DNA of 55,762 nucleotides from the NCBI GenBank assembly GCA_002798295.1, contig NWQT01000010.1, forward strand, positions 1-55,762, given 5' to 3'. Below are positions 7,192 through 15,797 of this stretch, in pieces (position 1 is the stretch's first letter; the number at the start of each line of letters is the position of its first letter). The position numbers and the translations under genes are program-made. The notes under the pieces are model-generated. The model saw only the letters and a list, made by a program, of their open reading frames with translations, did no database searches and was not told the origin of the DNA. The stretch is from Lysobacteraceae bacterium NML07-0707 (lineage in GTDB: Bacteria; Pseudomonadota; Gammaproteobacteria; Xanthomonadales; Xanthomonadaceae).

Positions 7192-9543
7192 TCAGAACAG
7201 ATATTCCATCGACAGGCTGAAGTTGCGCCCCGGCGCGTGGAAACGCTCCAGCCCGTACCCTTCCCGATCCACCGAATTGGTGGTGCTGGCGCCGTAATGG
7301 GCATTGATGCCGCGCAGCGCATCCCAGGTGTGGTATTTGCGGTTGAAGATGTTGTAAACCCCGGCGCGGAAGGTGAAGCGCTCACCGGCGCGGACATAGC
7401 CATAAATATCCAGCAGGGCGGCATGGCGGTTGAGATACGGATAGGTCGTCACCACCCGGCTGAAGGTGCGGTTGCGGTAGGAATACACGTTCTGCACCAC
7501 CTGCGCATCCGCGGCCTTTTTCGCCCCCAGATAAGTGCCGCGGGCAAATACCGCCCAGCGGCCACTGGGCGCATGGTAGTCCAGCCCCAGAATGCCCTTC
7601 AGCGGCTGGATGGACAGCAGGCTGTTGTCGCTGGAGAGGCTGCCCTGGCTATAGCCCAGTTGTGCCGATAGTTTCCAGCCTTCCAGCAGCGGCCAGTAAT
7701 GCGCCAGATTCAGATGGCTGGAAAACTCAAGACCACGGATTCTGGCGCGCTCCAGATTGACCATCTGCTGTACCGGCGATTCTTCATATTCGGCGCAGCC
7801 CCAGGCCTGGCACTGCTCGTAATACGGGTTGCGGGTACGGGTGATGGATTCCTGCTCGAACAGGAAGTCGCGGTAATTGACTTGATACACACTGATATTC
7901 AACCCACCAGCCTCACCCTCGCCCTGCAAGCTCAGGCTGTAATTGATGCTGCGCTCGGCACGCAAATCCGGGTTGGATTTCCAGCTGCCATAGGCATTTT
8001 TGAAGGTGAAATACATTTCCGAGGCGGTCGGCACCCGATAACCGGTGCTGACCGTCGCCCCCAACGCCCAATGTGCATTGAGCCTGGCCACCACGCTTGC
8101 CAGGCCATTCCAGTTGCCAAAGGTATTGCCCGCCGGTCGGCCTTCTGCGGTACAGGCCTTGCTGCAACGTGCATTCAACTCCTGAGGGGTGAGCCGCTCA
8201 CGGTCATAGCGCAGGCCAAAGCGGCTGGAAAGGGATGCGTTCCATTGCACCTGGTCTTCCAGCGAAAAGCCGTATTGGCGGGTATCCACCGGATACTGGA
8301 TGGCATAGGCAGGTTGCGGTTCGGCCACACCGCTGAATATGTAGGTGTCGTAATTGATGTTCCAGAACTCGCGATTGGCAGCAAATGCCTTGAATGCCAG
8401 CGTGTGCTGGCTGGCGCCCAAAGCCAGCGGCAAGGTTTCCAGACCGAAGCTCAGGCGCTTGAAGCGGGTATGCATGCGGCGGTCGAACACCTCGCCCAGC
8501 TCTTTTTCCTGGGTGGTGTAATTGCGGCCGCCTTTATAGTTGAGCGCGGTCAGGTCGGTGCGTTGGTAATCGCCATCGAGTTTTAGCGAAGCCAGCCAGT
8601 CGCTTTCCGGCAGCCAGGCATAGCCCAGCTGCAGATTGCCGCGCCGGCTGATGTCCTCGGCCTCGCGCCATTGCGAGCCAAACAGCGTATAGGAGCGCTC
8701 GTCAGTGAAATTGCGCGCCAACTGTCCGGTCAGTGCCAGCGACAGGCTATGTTCTGGACTGATATGCCAGCGCAGCTTGGCAAGATAGCTGTCCTGCTTG
8801 CGCCGTGACGGGTCGGGATGCTGGCTCTTATCGTACTGGTAGTACGGGCCTTCGCCACGGCTATCCATCTCGTGCCCCTGCCGGTGCGAATACATCAGCA
8901 GCGTTTCGAATGCATCGCCGGCATAGCCCACGGCAAAGCCATTGACCCATTCCCGGTTTTTGCTGGCATAGCCGCTGCGCAGCAAAAAGCCGGTTTCATT
9001 GCCAGTGCGGACAATATCGCTCGCCTCCAGGGTGCGGTAATCGACCCGGCCGCCCAGCGCGCCACTGCCCCCGGAAAACGCATCGGCGCCTTTGACGATG
9101 CTGATGGCGCGAACCAGCTCCGGGTCTATCGACATTCTGGAGCTGTTGAAATTGCCATAACGGCTGTACAGCGAGTTTTCCTCGAAATCCGGCAGCGACA
9201 CGCCATCGATACTGATGCCCACGCGATTGCCTTCCACCCCGCGGATGGCAAAGCCCTTCAAATGACGACCACTGTCGCTGATGCCCACATCAGTGGTGTA
9301 ACGCACCAAGTCGCGGGTATCGCGCACCATCTCCTGCTCGATGACCGCACGGCTCTTCTGGTCGGTGATGACATCCTCTCTCAAGCTGCGCCGCCCCTGC
9401 ACCACGACGGTGTCAAGGCTGTAGCGGGTAGTTTGCTGCGACTTGTCCTCGGCAGCATTTTCGGTGGACAGGGCAGGCAGCGGGCAAAGCAGGGAAAGCG
9501 CAATCGCCGCGGTCAGCGGGCGGCGCAGAAAAATGCTGGACAT
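7192..9543 (-). CDS. TonB-dependent receptor, haemoglobin/transferrin type
   Basis: The 783-residue protein is an outer-membrane receptor energised by TonB. A signal peptide covers about residues 1-26. A TonB-box-like segment (LDTVVVQG) follows near residue 43. The plug contains FAIRGVEGNRVGISIDGV and IVKGADAFSGGSGALGGRVDYRT, close to the haemoglobin/transferrin/lactoferrin receptor group (HpuB, HmbR, TbpA). Near the middle PTASEMYFTF is another signature of that group, and the C-terminus ends in FSLSMEYLF with a terminal aromatic residue as expected for barrels. I use the ATG at 9543, which gives a proper signal peptide; the upstream TTG does not. A Fur box lies about 40 bp upstream, so it is probably iron-repressed. 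Confidence 0.85.
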   Translation of the reverse strand: MSSIFLRRPLTAAIALSLLCPLPALSTENAAEDKSQQTTRYSLDTVVVQGRRSLREDVITDQKSRAVIEQEMVRDTRDLVRYTTDVGISDSGRHLKGFAIRGVEGNRVGISIDGVSLPDFEENSLYSRYGNFNSSRMSIDPELVRAISIVKGADAFSGGSGALGGRVDYRTLEASDIVRTGNETGFLLRSGYASKNREWVNGFAVGYAGDAFETLLMYSHRQGHEMDSRGEGPYYQYDKSQHPDPSRRKQDSYLAKLRWHISPEHSLSLALTGQLARNFTDERSYTLFGSQWREAEDISRRGNLQLGYAWLPESDWLASLKLDGDYQRTDLTALNYKGGRNYTTQEKELGEVFDRRMHTRFKRLSFGLETLPLALGASQHTLAFKAFAANREFWNINYDTYIFSGVAEPQPAYAIQYPVDTRQYGFSLEDQVQWNASLSSRFGLRYDRERLTPQELNARCSKACTAEGRPAGNTFGNWNGLASVVARLNAHWALGATVSTGYRVPTASEMYFTFKNAYGSWKSNPDLRAERSINYSLSLQGEGEAGGLNISVYQVNYRDFLFEQESITRTRNPYYEQCQAWGCAEYEESPVQQMVNLERARIRGLEFSSHLNLAHYWPLLEGWKLSAQLGYSQGSLSSDNSLLSIQPLKGILGLDYHAPSGRWAVFARGTYLGAKKAADAQVVQNVYSYRNRTFSRVVTTYPYLNRHAALLDIYGYVRAGERFTFRAGVYNIFNRKYHTWDALRGINAHYGASTTNSVDREGYGLERFHAPGRNFSLSMEYLF

Positions 9544-9580
9544 GAAATTCAAGGCATGGGGAAGGGGGGGCAAATTATAA

Positions 9581-9599
9581 TTCAATGAGAATCATTATG
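9581..9599. promoter_or_regulatory. Fur box
   Basis: The 19 bases match the Fur consensus GATAATGATAATCATTATC at 14 positions, with the core AATGAGAATCATTAT. It lies upstream of the TonB receptor start at 9543 and is also about 95 bp upstream of the sigma-54 promoter of the divergent efflux operon. Confidence 0.75.
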
Positions 9600-9616
9600 A
9601 TTATTAAAACCCTTCT

Positions 9617-9630
9617 GTCCGCGGACGTCC
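9617..9630. promoter_or_regulatory. Candidate upstream activator site for the sigma-54 promoter
   Basis: Two overlapping perfect palindromes, GTCCGCGGAC (9617-9626) and GGACGTCC (9623-9630), sit about 90-100 bp upstream of the predicted sigma-54 start site, the distance usual for NtrC-family enhancer sites. Binding by the regulator at 20645-21976 is inferred. Confidence 0.45.
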
Positions 9631-9690
9631 GCCAGCCCCTACCGAACACAAGAAAATAAAAATAATTCAATAAAAACAATCATTTATAAT

Positions 9691-9706
9691 TGGCACGGGT
9701 TTTGCT
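9691..9706 (+). promoter_or_regulatory. Sigma-54 (RpoN) promoter of the efflux operon
   Basis: TGGCACGGGTTTTGCT fits the -24/-12 consensus TGGCACG-N4-TTGCW exactly, with GG at 9692-9693 and GC at 9704-9705 separated by ten bases. Transcription should start near 9717, just before the adaptor gene. This promoter type needs an ATP-driven activator, and an NtrC-type gene lies downstream in the same locus. Confidence 0.85.
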
Positions 9707-9738
9707 GAAAACAGCCTATCTTTCGCATGCAAAGCCCC

Positions 9739-11013
9739 ATGAACATCCGTGACACTTCCGCCCAGGACACCCCACTCCAGCCCGCCACCGGCATTGCCCG
9801 CCATCGCCGCTGGTTGCTGCCTGCCGGCATCGCGCTGGCCTTGCTGGCCGGTATCGGCTGGGTCGGGCGTGGCTGGCTGGCGGGCAGCCATTCGGTCGAT
9901 GCCGCCCGGCTGCGCATTGCCGAGGTCAAACGTGGCGATCTGGTGCGCGACATCGCCGCCGAAGGCCGGGTCATCGCCAGCAACAGCCCCAGCCTGTACG
10001 CCGTCGGCGCCGGCACGGTCACGCTGAAAGTGGTGGCCGGCGATGCGGTCAAGGCCGGTGATGTGCTGGCCGAAATCGAAAGCCCGGAACTTTTGAGTCG
10101 CCTGGCGCAGGAAGAAGCCACGCTGGCCAGCCTTGAGGCCGAGGCCAGCCGCGCCACGCTCTCCGCGCGCATCGCCCACGCCCAGGCCAACAAATTGCTC
10201 GACCAGGCGCGGGTCGAACAACAGGCCGCGCAGCGCGAGCTGGAGCGCTACCAGCGCGGCTATGAAGGCGGCGCAGTGGCGCAGGTGGATTTCGCCCGCG
10301 CCCGCGATGCCGTGCAAAAAGCCGATATCGGCCTCAACCATGCCCGTCAGGATGCCGGACTGCAAAGCGCCGCTGCGGGACTGGATGCCCGCAACCGCAG
10401 CGCCCAGGCAGCCCGCCAGAAGGCCGCGGTCGAGGAGCTGCGCCGACAGGTGCAGGCGCTCGCCATCCGCGCCCCGTTTGATGGTCAGGTCGGGCAGGTA
10501 TTCGTTGCCCAGCGGCAGAACGTCGCCGCCAATGCCGCCGTGCTATCGGTGGTGGACTTGAGCCGCTTCGAAGTTGAAATCAAGGTACCCGAAAGCTTTG
10601 CCCGTGACCTCGCCATCGGCATGCCCGCCGAGCTGTCCGGCAACAACCAGCGCTACCCGGCCACGGTGGCGGCAGTTTCGCCGGAAGTGGTGAGCGGCGA
10701 AGTCAGCGCCCGGCTGCGTTTTGCCGAGGGCAAACAGCCCGAAGCCCTGCGCCAGAACCAGCGCCTTGCCGCGCGCATCCTGCTCGATACCCGCCATGAC
10801 GTGCTGATGGTCGAGCGCGGCCCGGCGCTGGATCAGGGCGTTGGCCACAGTGTCTGGGTGGTGGTCGATGGCATCGCCACAAAACGCCCGATCAAGACCG
10901 GCGCGCGCAGCCTCGATTCGGTGGAAATCATCAGCGGCCTGACTGAAGGCGAGCGCGTCATCGTCTCCGGCCACGACCACCTCGGCGATGCCGGGAAAGT
11001 GAGGGTGCATTGA
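9739..11013 (+). CDS. Periplasmic adaptor subunit of an ABC efflux system (HlyD/MacA-like)
   Basis: The 424-residue protein would bridge the inner-membrane permeases to an outer-membrane channel. One membrane segment lies near residues 24-43. A first biotinyl-lipoyl half (AVGAGTVTLKVVAGDAVKAGDVLAEIESPE) follows near residue 90. A long alanine- and glutamine-rich coiled coil spans about residues 120-230, and the second lipoyl half (ALAIRAPFDGQVGQVFVAQRQNV) and beta-barrel domain come after. An in-frame ATG at 9727 would add four residues. I prefer 9739 because the predicted sigma-54 start site near 9717 leaves room for a leader, though no strong ribosome site is seen for either. It heads the operon with the ATPase and four permeases. 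Confidence 0.85.
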   Translation: MNIRDTSAQDTPLQPATGIARHRRWLLPAGIALALLAGIGWVGRGWLAGSHSVDAARLRIAEVKRGDLVRDIAAEGRVIASNSPSLYAVGAGTVTLKVVAGDAVKAGDVLAEIESPELLSRLAQEEATLASLEAEASRATLSARIAHAQANKLLDQARVEQQAAQRELERYQRGYEGGAVAQVDFARARDAVQKADIGLNHARQDAGLQSAAAGLDARNRSAQAARQKAAVEELRRQVQALAIRAPFDGQVGQVFVAQRQNVAANAAVLSVVDLSRFEVEIKVPESFARDLAIGMPAELSGNNQRYPATVAAVSPEVVSGEVSARLRFAEGKQPEALRQNQRLAARILLDTRHDVLMVERGPALDQGVGHSVWVVVDGIATKRPIKTGARSLDSVEIISGLTEGERVIVSGHDHLGDAGKVRVH

Positions 11014-11018
11014 AAGCC

Positions 11019-11099
11019 GGGACTCGGGACTCGGGACTCGGGACTCGGGACTCGGGACTCGGGACTCGGGACTCGGGACTCGGGACTCGGGACTCGGGA
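11019..11099. repeat. GGGACTC heptanucleotide tandem repeat, 11 copies
   Basis: Eleven perfect copies of GGGACTC run from 11019 to 11095, followed by a partial GGGA. It lies between the adaptor stop and the ATPase gene. Heptamers of this kind are known between genes of Xanthomonadaceae. Copy number probably varies between strains. Confidence 0.95.
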
Positions 11100-11241
11100 A
11101 AAGCATCGACAGTGCCATCTGCCTAATCAATGCTTTTTCCTTTCTTTTGACCCAAATCCCGGCTTTTAGCGCACTTCCATAACCCCTGGCCTCTGGCCTT
11201 TACCCCCTGCTCTTTAACCCTTTACCTCTGGAGTCAATGCC

Positions 11242-11916
<675 letters not shown>

Positions 11917-11924
11917 GGTGTCCC

Positions 11925-13217
11925 ATGCTGGCCTATTACCTGAAACTTGCCCGGATGAGTTTGCGGCGCAACCGCGCGCTCACGGTGTTGATGATTCTCA
12001 CCATTGCCGTGGGCATCGGCGCAACCATGACCACGCTCACCGTGTTCCGCACGCTCTCGGGCAACCCCATCCCGGACAAGAGCGAGCGCCTGTTCCGGGT
12101 GCAGCTGGACATGTATCCGCAGGACTCGCAGGACAGCGAGCCGCCCGATGATGTCTCGCGCTTTGATGCCGAGGCGTTGCTGGCCGAAGGCCGCGCCAAG
12201 CGTCAGGTCATCACCGCCTGGAGCGATACGGTCATCCAGGGCGGCGAAGGCAGCGAGCCGATGCTGACCAGCACCCGTAGCGCCAGTGCCGATTTCTTCC
12301 CGATGTTCAATGTGCCGTTGCGCTACGGCCAGCCCTGGCAGGCCAGCGAAGACGCCGCCGCCGCGCGGGTGGCCGTCATCACTGACGAACTCAACGAGAA
12401 ACTGTTTGCCGGCGGCAATTCGGTCGGCAAGGACGTGCGCATCAATGGCACCACTTTCCGCATTGTCGGCGTGATGGCGCCATGGCGACCCACGCCGCGC
12501 TTTTATGACAACAATGTCTCCGCGTTCAGCAGGCCGGAGCTGGCCATCGTGCCTTACCACACCGCGCGCGATTTGAACTGGTCGGCCAGCGGCAACATGA
12601 ACTGTTTTGCCATGTACGAAGGCGCGCACACCGATCTCAACGCCCCCTGCGCCTGGCTGCAATACTGGGTGGAGCTGGAATCCCCAGGACAGGCCGGGGA
12701 TTTCAAGCGTTATCTGGAAAACTACTCGGCCAAGCAAAAAGACGCTGGACGTTTTTCCCGACCGCCCAATGTACGCCTGCGCGATGTCATGGCCTGGCTG
12801 GACTACACCCGGGTCGTGCCTGCCGATGTCAAGCTGCAACTCTGGCTGGCGCTGGGTTTTCTGGCGGTGTGTCTGGTGAACGTGGTCGGGCTGATGCTGG
12901 CCAAGTTCCTGCGCCGCAGCGGTGAAATCGGCGTGCGCCGCGCGCTCGGCGCCAGCCGCCGGCAAATCTTTCTGCAATTGCTGGTGGAAGGCGGCCTGAT
13001 TGGCCTCATCGGCGGCGCAGCCGGGTTGCTGCTCGCCTTCCTCGGCCTGTGGGGCGTGCGCCAGCAGCCCAGCGCCTATGCTGAACTTGCGCAGATGAAC
13101 CTGCCGATGCTGTTGACCACCTTCGTCATCGCCGTGGCCGCCAGCCTCCTGGCTGCACTGCTGCCCGCCTGGCGCGCGATGCATATCCCGCCCGCCATCC
13201 AATTGAAACTCCAGTGA
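11925..13217 (+). CDS. ABC transporter permease A1 (MacB_PCD/FtsX)
   Basis: The 430-residue permease has the MacB/FtsX plan: one N-terminal membrane helix (VLMILTIAVGIGATMTTLTV, near residues 23-42), a large periplasmic domain to about residue 290, then three C-terminal helices (near residues 303-325, 355-385 and 395-420). EIGVRRALGASRRQIFLQLLVEG marks the conserved FtsX loop that contacts the ATPase. The ATG at 11925 follows GAGG and lies eight bases after the ATPase stop. It is paralogous to the third permease at 14474-15796, with which it shares the N-terminal pattern and a DDVSRFD/PADMLDY-type periplasmic region, so the permease pairs arose by tandem duplication. Confidence 0.9.
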   Translation: MLAYYLKLARMSLRRNRALTVLMILTIAVGIGATMTTLTVFRTLSGNPIPDKSERLFRVQLDMYPQDSQDSEPPDDVSRFDAEALLAEGRAKRQVITAWSDTVIQGGEGSEPMLTSTRSASADFFPMFNVPLRYGQPWQASEDAAAARVAVITDELNEKLFAGGNSVGKDVRINGTTFRIVGVMAPWRPTPRFYDNNVSAFSRPELAIVPYHTARDLNWSASGNMNCFAMYEGAHTDLNAPCAWLQYWVELESPGQAGDFKRYLENYSAKQKDAGRFSRPPNVRLRDVMAWLDYTRVVPADVKLQLWLALGFLAVCLVNVVGLMLAKFLRRSGEIGVRRALGASRRQIFLQLLVEGGLIGLIGGAAGLLLAFLGLWGVRQQPSAYAELAQMNLPMLLTTFVIAVAASLLAALLPAWRAMHIPPAIQLKLQ

Positions 13218-13224
13218 GGCTCTC

Positions 13225-14460
13225 ATGTTGAACCTGCGCCCGATTCTTTCCGCCCTGCGCCAGCACAAATCCGCCGCCGGCATCCTGCTGCTGGAAATCG
13301 CGCTGACCTGCGCCATCCTCTGCAATGCCCTGTTCCTCATCCAACGCCGCTTCCAAGCGCTCCAGGTGGTCAGCGGCGTGGACGAGGCGCATCTGGTCAA
13401 TATCCGGCTCACCGGCATTGGCCGCCATAACAATGCCCTGGCACAAACCCAGACTGACCTGGCCGCATTGCGCGCCCTGCCGGGGGTGATTGAAGCCAGC
13501 CAGATTTCGCAGCTACCGATGATCGATAACTCCTGGAACAGCGGCGTGTCCGCCAGCCCCGGCGATAACGTCACCTACCACAATGCCACCATGTATCTGG
13601 GCGGCGAGCGCGTCTGGCACACCCTGGGCAGCGCACTGCTGGCCGGGCGCGACTTTGCCAGCGAAGAGCTCATTGATGTGCCAGACGAGGCTGCGATGAA
13701 CGAGGCTTTGGGGAGGATTCACAGCATCATCATCACCCGCTCGCTGGCCGACAAGCTCTATCCGGGAGAGAACGCCGTCGGCAAGCCGCTGTACTTCGAC
13801 ACCCAGCCGATCACCATCGTTGGCGTCATCGACAACCTGCTGCGCCCCAGCCATGAAGCGCGCGGCCCGCAGCAACAATACGACGCCATGCTGCTGCCGA
13901 TGCGCCTGCCCTATACCCTGGTCGGCAACTACCTGCTGCGACTTGAACCCGGCCATTCGCCCGAAGCCGCACTGAAGGCCGCCGGTGACACGCTGAAGCA
14001 ACTGGAGCCGCAGCGCATCCTGATTGCGCAGCAAACCTTTGCCGAAATCCGCCATGACTATTTTGCCGAAGACCGCGCCATGATCTGGCTGCTTGGCATC
14101 GTCGCCGTGGTGCTGCTCTCCGTCACCGCCTTCGGCATCGTCGGCTTGGCCAGCTTCTGGGTGCAGCAGCGCACCCGGCAAATCGGCATCCGCCGCGCGC
14201 TTGGCGCCACCCGGGGCGACATCCTGCGCTATTTCCAGAGCGAGAACTTTCTCATCGTTACCGGTGGCATCGTGCTCGGCCTGCTGCTGGCCTTCGGCCT
14301 CAACCAGTTCCTGATGGCCAAATACGAACTGCCGCGCCTGCCCTGGCAAACCCTGCCGATCGCCGCCGTGGTGCTGTGGCTGCTCGGCCAGCTCGCCGTG
14401 CTTGCCCCCGCACTACGCGCCGCCGCTATCCCTCCGGCCACTGCGACACGGAGTGTGTAA
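13225..14460 (+). CDS. ABC transporter permease B1 (MacB_PCD/FtsX)
   Basis: The 411-residue permease again has one N-terminal helix (near residues 20-35), a periplasmic domain and three C-terminal helices. Its FtsX loop reads RQIGIRRALGATRGDILRYFQSEN. It starts seven bases after permease A1, with a GAGG ribosome site. The last 336 bp of the gene, from 14123 to 14458, are identical base for base to the end of permease B2 (16678-17013), while the upstream parts differ widely. The shared C-terminal region therefore has been homogenised by gene conversion or very recent duplication. Confidence 0.9.
   Translation: MLNLRPILSALRQHKSAAGILLLEIALTCAILCNALFLIQRRFQALQVVSGVDEAHLVNIRLTGIGRHNNALAQTQTDLAALRALPGVIEASQISQLPMIDNSWNSGVSASPGDNVTYHNATMYLGGERVWHTLGSALLAGRDFASEELIDVPDEAAMNEALGRIHSIIITRSLADKLYPGENAVGKPLYFDTQPITIVGVIDNLLRPSHEARGPQQQYDAMLLPMRLPYTLVGNYLLRLEPGHSPEAALKAAGDTLKQLEPQRILIAQQTFAEIRHDYFAEDRAMIWLLGIVAVVLLSVTAFGIVGLASFWVQQRTRQIGIRRALGATRGDILRYFQSENFLIVTGGIVLGLLLAFGLNQFLMAKYELPRLPWQTLPIAAVVLWLLGQLAVLAPALRAAAIPPATATRSV
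14123..14458 (+). repeat. 336-bp perfect direct repeat, copy 1
   Basis: Identical to 16678-17013 over all 336 bases as read by eye. It covers the last about 112 codons of permease B1 (the three C-terminal helices and the coupling loop) and ends one base before the stop codons diverge (TAA against TGA). Confidence 0.95.
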
Positions 14461-14473
14461 AGGAAGCCAAGCC

Positions 14474-15796
14474 ATGTTCACCTATTCCCTGAAACTTGCC
14501 CTGCAAAGCCTGCGTCACCATCGCAGCCTGACGCTACTGATGGTCATCACCATTGCCATTGGCATTGCAGCCTGCATGACCACGCTAACGGTGTATCGCC
14601 TGCTGGCAGCCGACCCGCTGCCGCACAAGAGTTCGCGCATTTTTTATCCGCAACTGGACACGAACGCCGCTTCCGGCGGCCCGCCGCGCACCCCGGCGGA
14701 TATGCTCGATTACCGCAGCGCCATGGATTTATGGGGAGCAAAACGTGCAGCGCGGCAGGCCATCGTCAACACCAGCGAAGTCAAGCTACAGGCCGAAGGT
14801 AGCCGCCCGCTGATGCAATCCATGCTGGCGACCACGGCCGATTTCTTTGCGATGTTCGAGGTGCCCATGCGGTATGGTCAGGCCTGGAGTGCGCAGGATG
14901 ATGAGCATCGCAGCCGTGTGGCAGTGATTTCTGCCGCACTCAACCGGCAACTGTTTGGCGGAGAAAACAGCGTCGGCCGCCAATTGTTGGTGCGTGGGCA
15001 GGCAGTGCGCATCATTGGCGTACTGGATGAGTGGCGACCTTCGCCGCGCTTTTACAACATCGCGGGCGGCAATTTTGCCGAAGGCCAAACTGCTGCGTTC
15101 TACGACAAGCCCGAAGGGTTGTTCATGCCTTTCTCGACCGCGCTGGAAGTGAACGATGGTTATTTCCGGCAGTTCACCTGTTTCGATGGCATGCCGCAAA
15201 AACCGGGGCGATTGACCGATACCACCTGTGTCTGGCTGCAATTGTGGGTGGAAGCTGACAACCCGGCACAGGCCGATGCCTATCGCCAGTTTCTTGCCCA
15301 TTACGCTGCCGAGCAGCAGCGTGCCGGGCGTATCGGCCAGGCCGACAACACCCGCATGCTCAACCTCCGGCAGTGGCTGGATTTCAACCAGGCCATACCC
15401 CGCGATGTCAGCCTGCAATTGTGGTTGTCGCTGGGCTTTTTGCTGCTGTGCCTGGTCAATACCATTGGTCTGCTGCTGGCCAAGTTCAGCCGTCGTCGTG
15501 GCGAGTTCGGTGTGCGTCGCGCCCTGGGCGCAAGCCGTCGCTACATCCTTCAGCAATGCCTGTTGGAGTCCGGCGTGATTGGCTGCATCGGCGGCATATT
15601 GGGCTTTGCGCTGGTGTTGGTCGGGCTATGGCGCATTCGCCAGCAAGCCAGCGCCTATGCCGACCTGGTGTATCTGGATTGGCCGATGTTCGCACTGCTG
15701 TTTGCACTCGCCATCACGGTCAGCGTACTGGCCGGCTTGATTCCGGCGCTTCGCGCCAGTCAGGTCGCGCCTTCCATCCAGCTCAAGGTGCAATGA
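14474..15796 (+). CDS. ABC transporter permease A2 (MacB_PCD/FtsX)
   Basis: The 440-residue permease is the paralogue of A1. Both begin with a short basic N-terminus and a helix ending in the pattern MTTLTVYR or MTTLTVFR. The periplasmic domain shares ADFFAMFEVPMRYGQAWSA with ADFFPMFNVPLRYGQPWQA in A1. The FtsX loop is GEFGVRRALGASRRYILQQ. An AGGA ribosome site lies upstream of the ATG at 14474, 13 bases after permease B1. It continues the same operon. Confidence 0.9.
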   Translation: MFTYSLKLALQSLRHHRSLTLLMVITIAIGIAACMTTLTVYRLLAADPLPHKSSRIFYPQLDTNAASGGPPRTPADMLDYRSAMDLWGAKRAARQAIVNTSEVKLQAEGSRPLMQSMLATTADFFAMFEVPMRYGQAWSAQDDEHRSRVAVISAALNRQLFGGENSVGRQLLVRGQAVRIIGVLDEWRPSPRFYNIAGGNFAEGQTAAFYDKPEGLFMPFSTALEVNDGYFRQFTCFDGMPQKPGRLTDTTCVWLQLWVEADNPAQADAYRQFLAHYAAEQQRAGRIGQADNTRMLNLRQWLDFNQAIPRDVSLQLWLSLGFLLLCLVNTIGLLLAKFSRRRGEFGVRRALGASRRYILQQCLLESGVIGCIGGILGFALVLVGLWRIRQQASAYADLVYLDWPMFALLFALAITVSVLAGLIPALRASQVAPSIQLKVQ

Positions 15797-15797
15797 C

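Noticed and set aside
11019-11099. CRISPR-like array
   Set aside because: The unit is seven bases with no spacers, so it is a simple tandem repeat.
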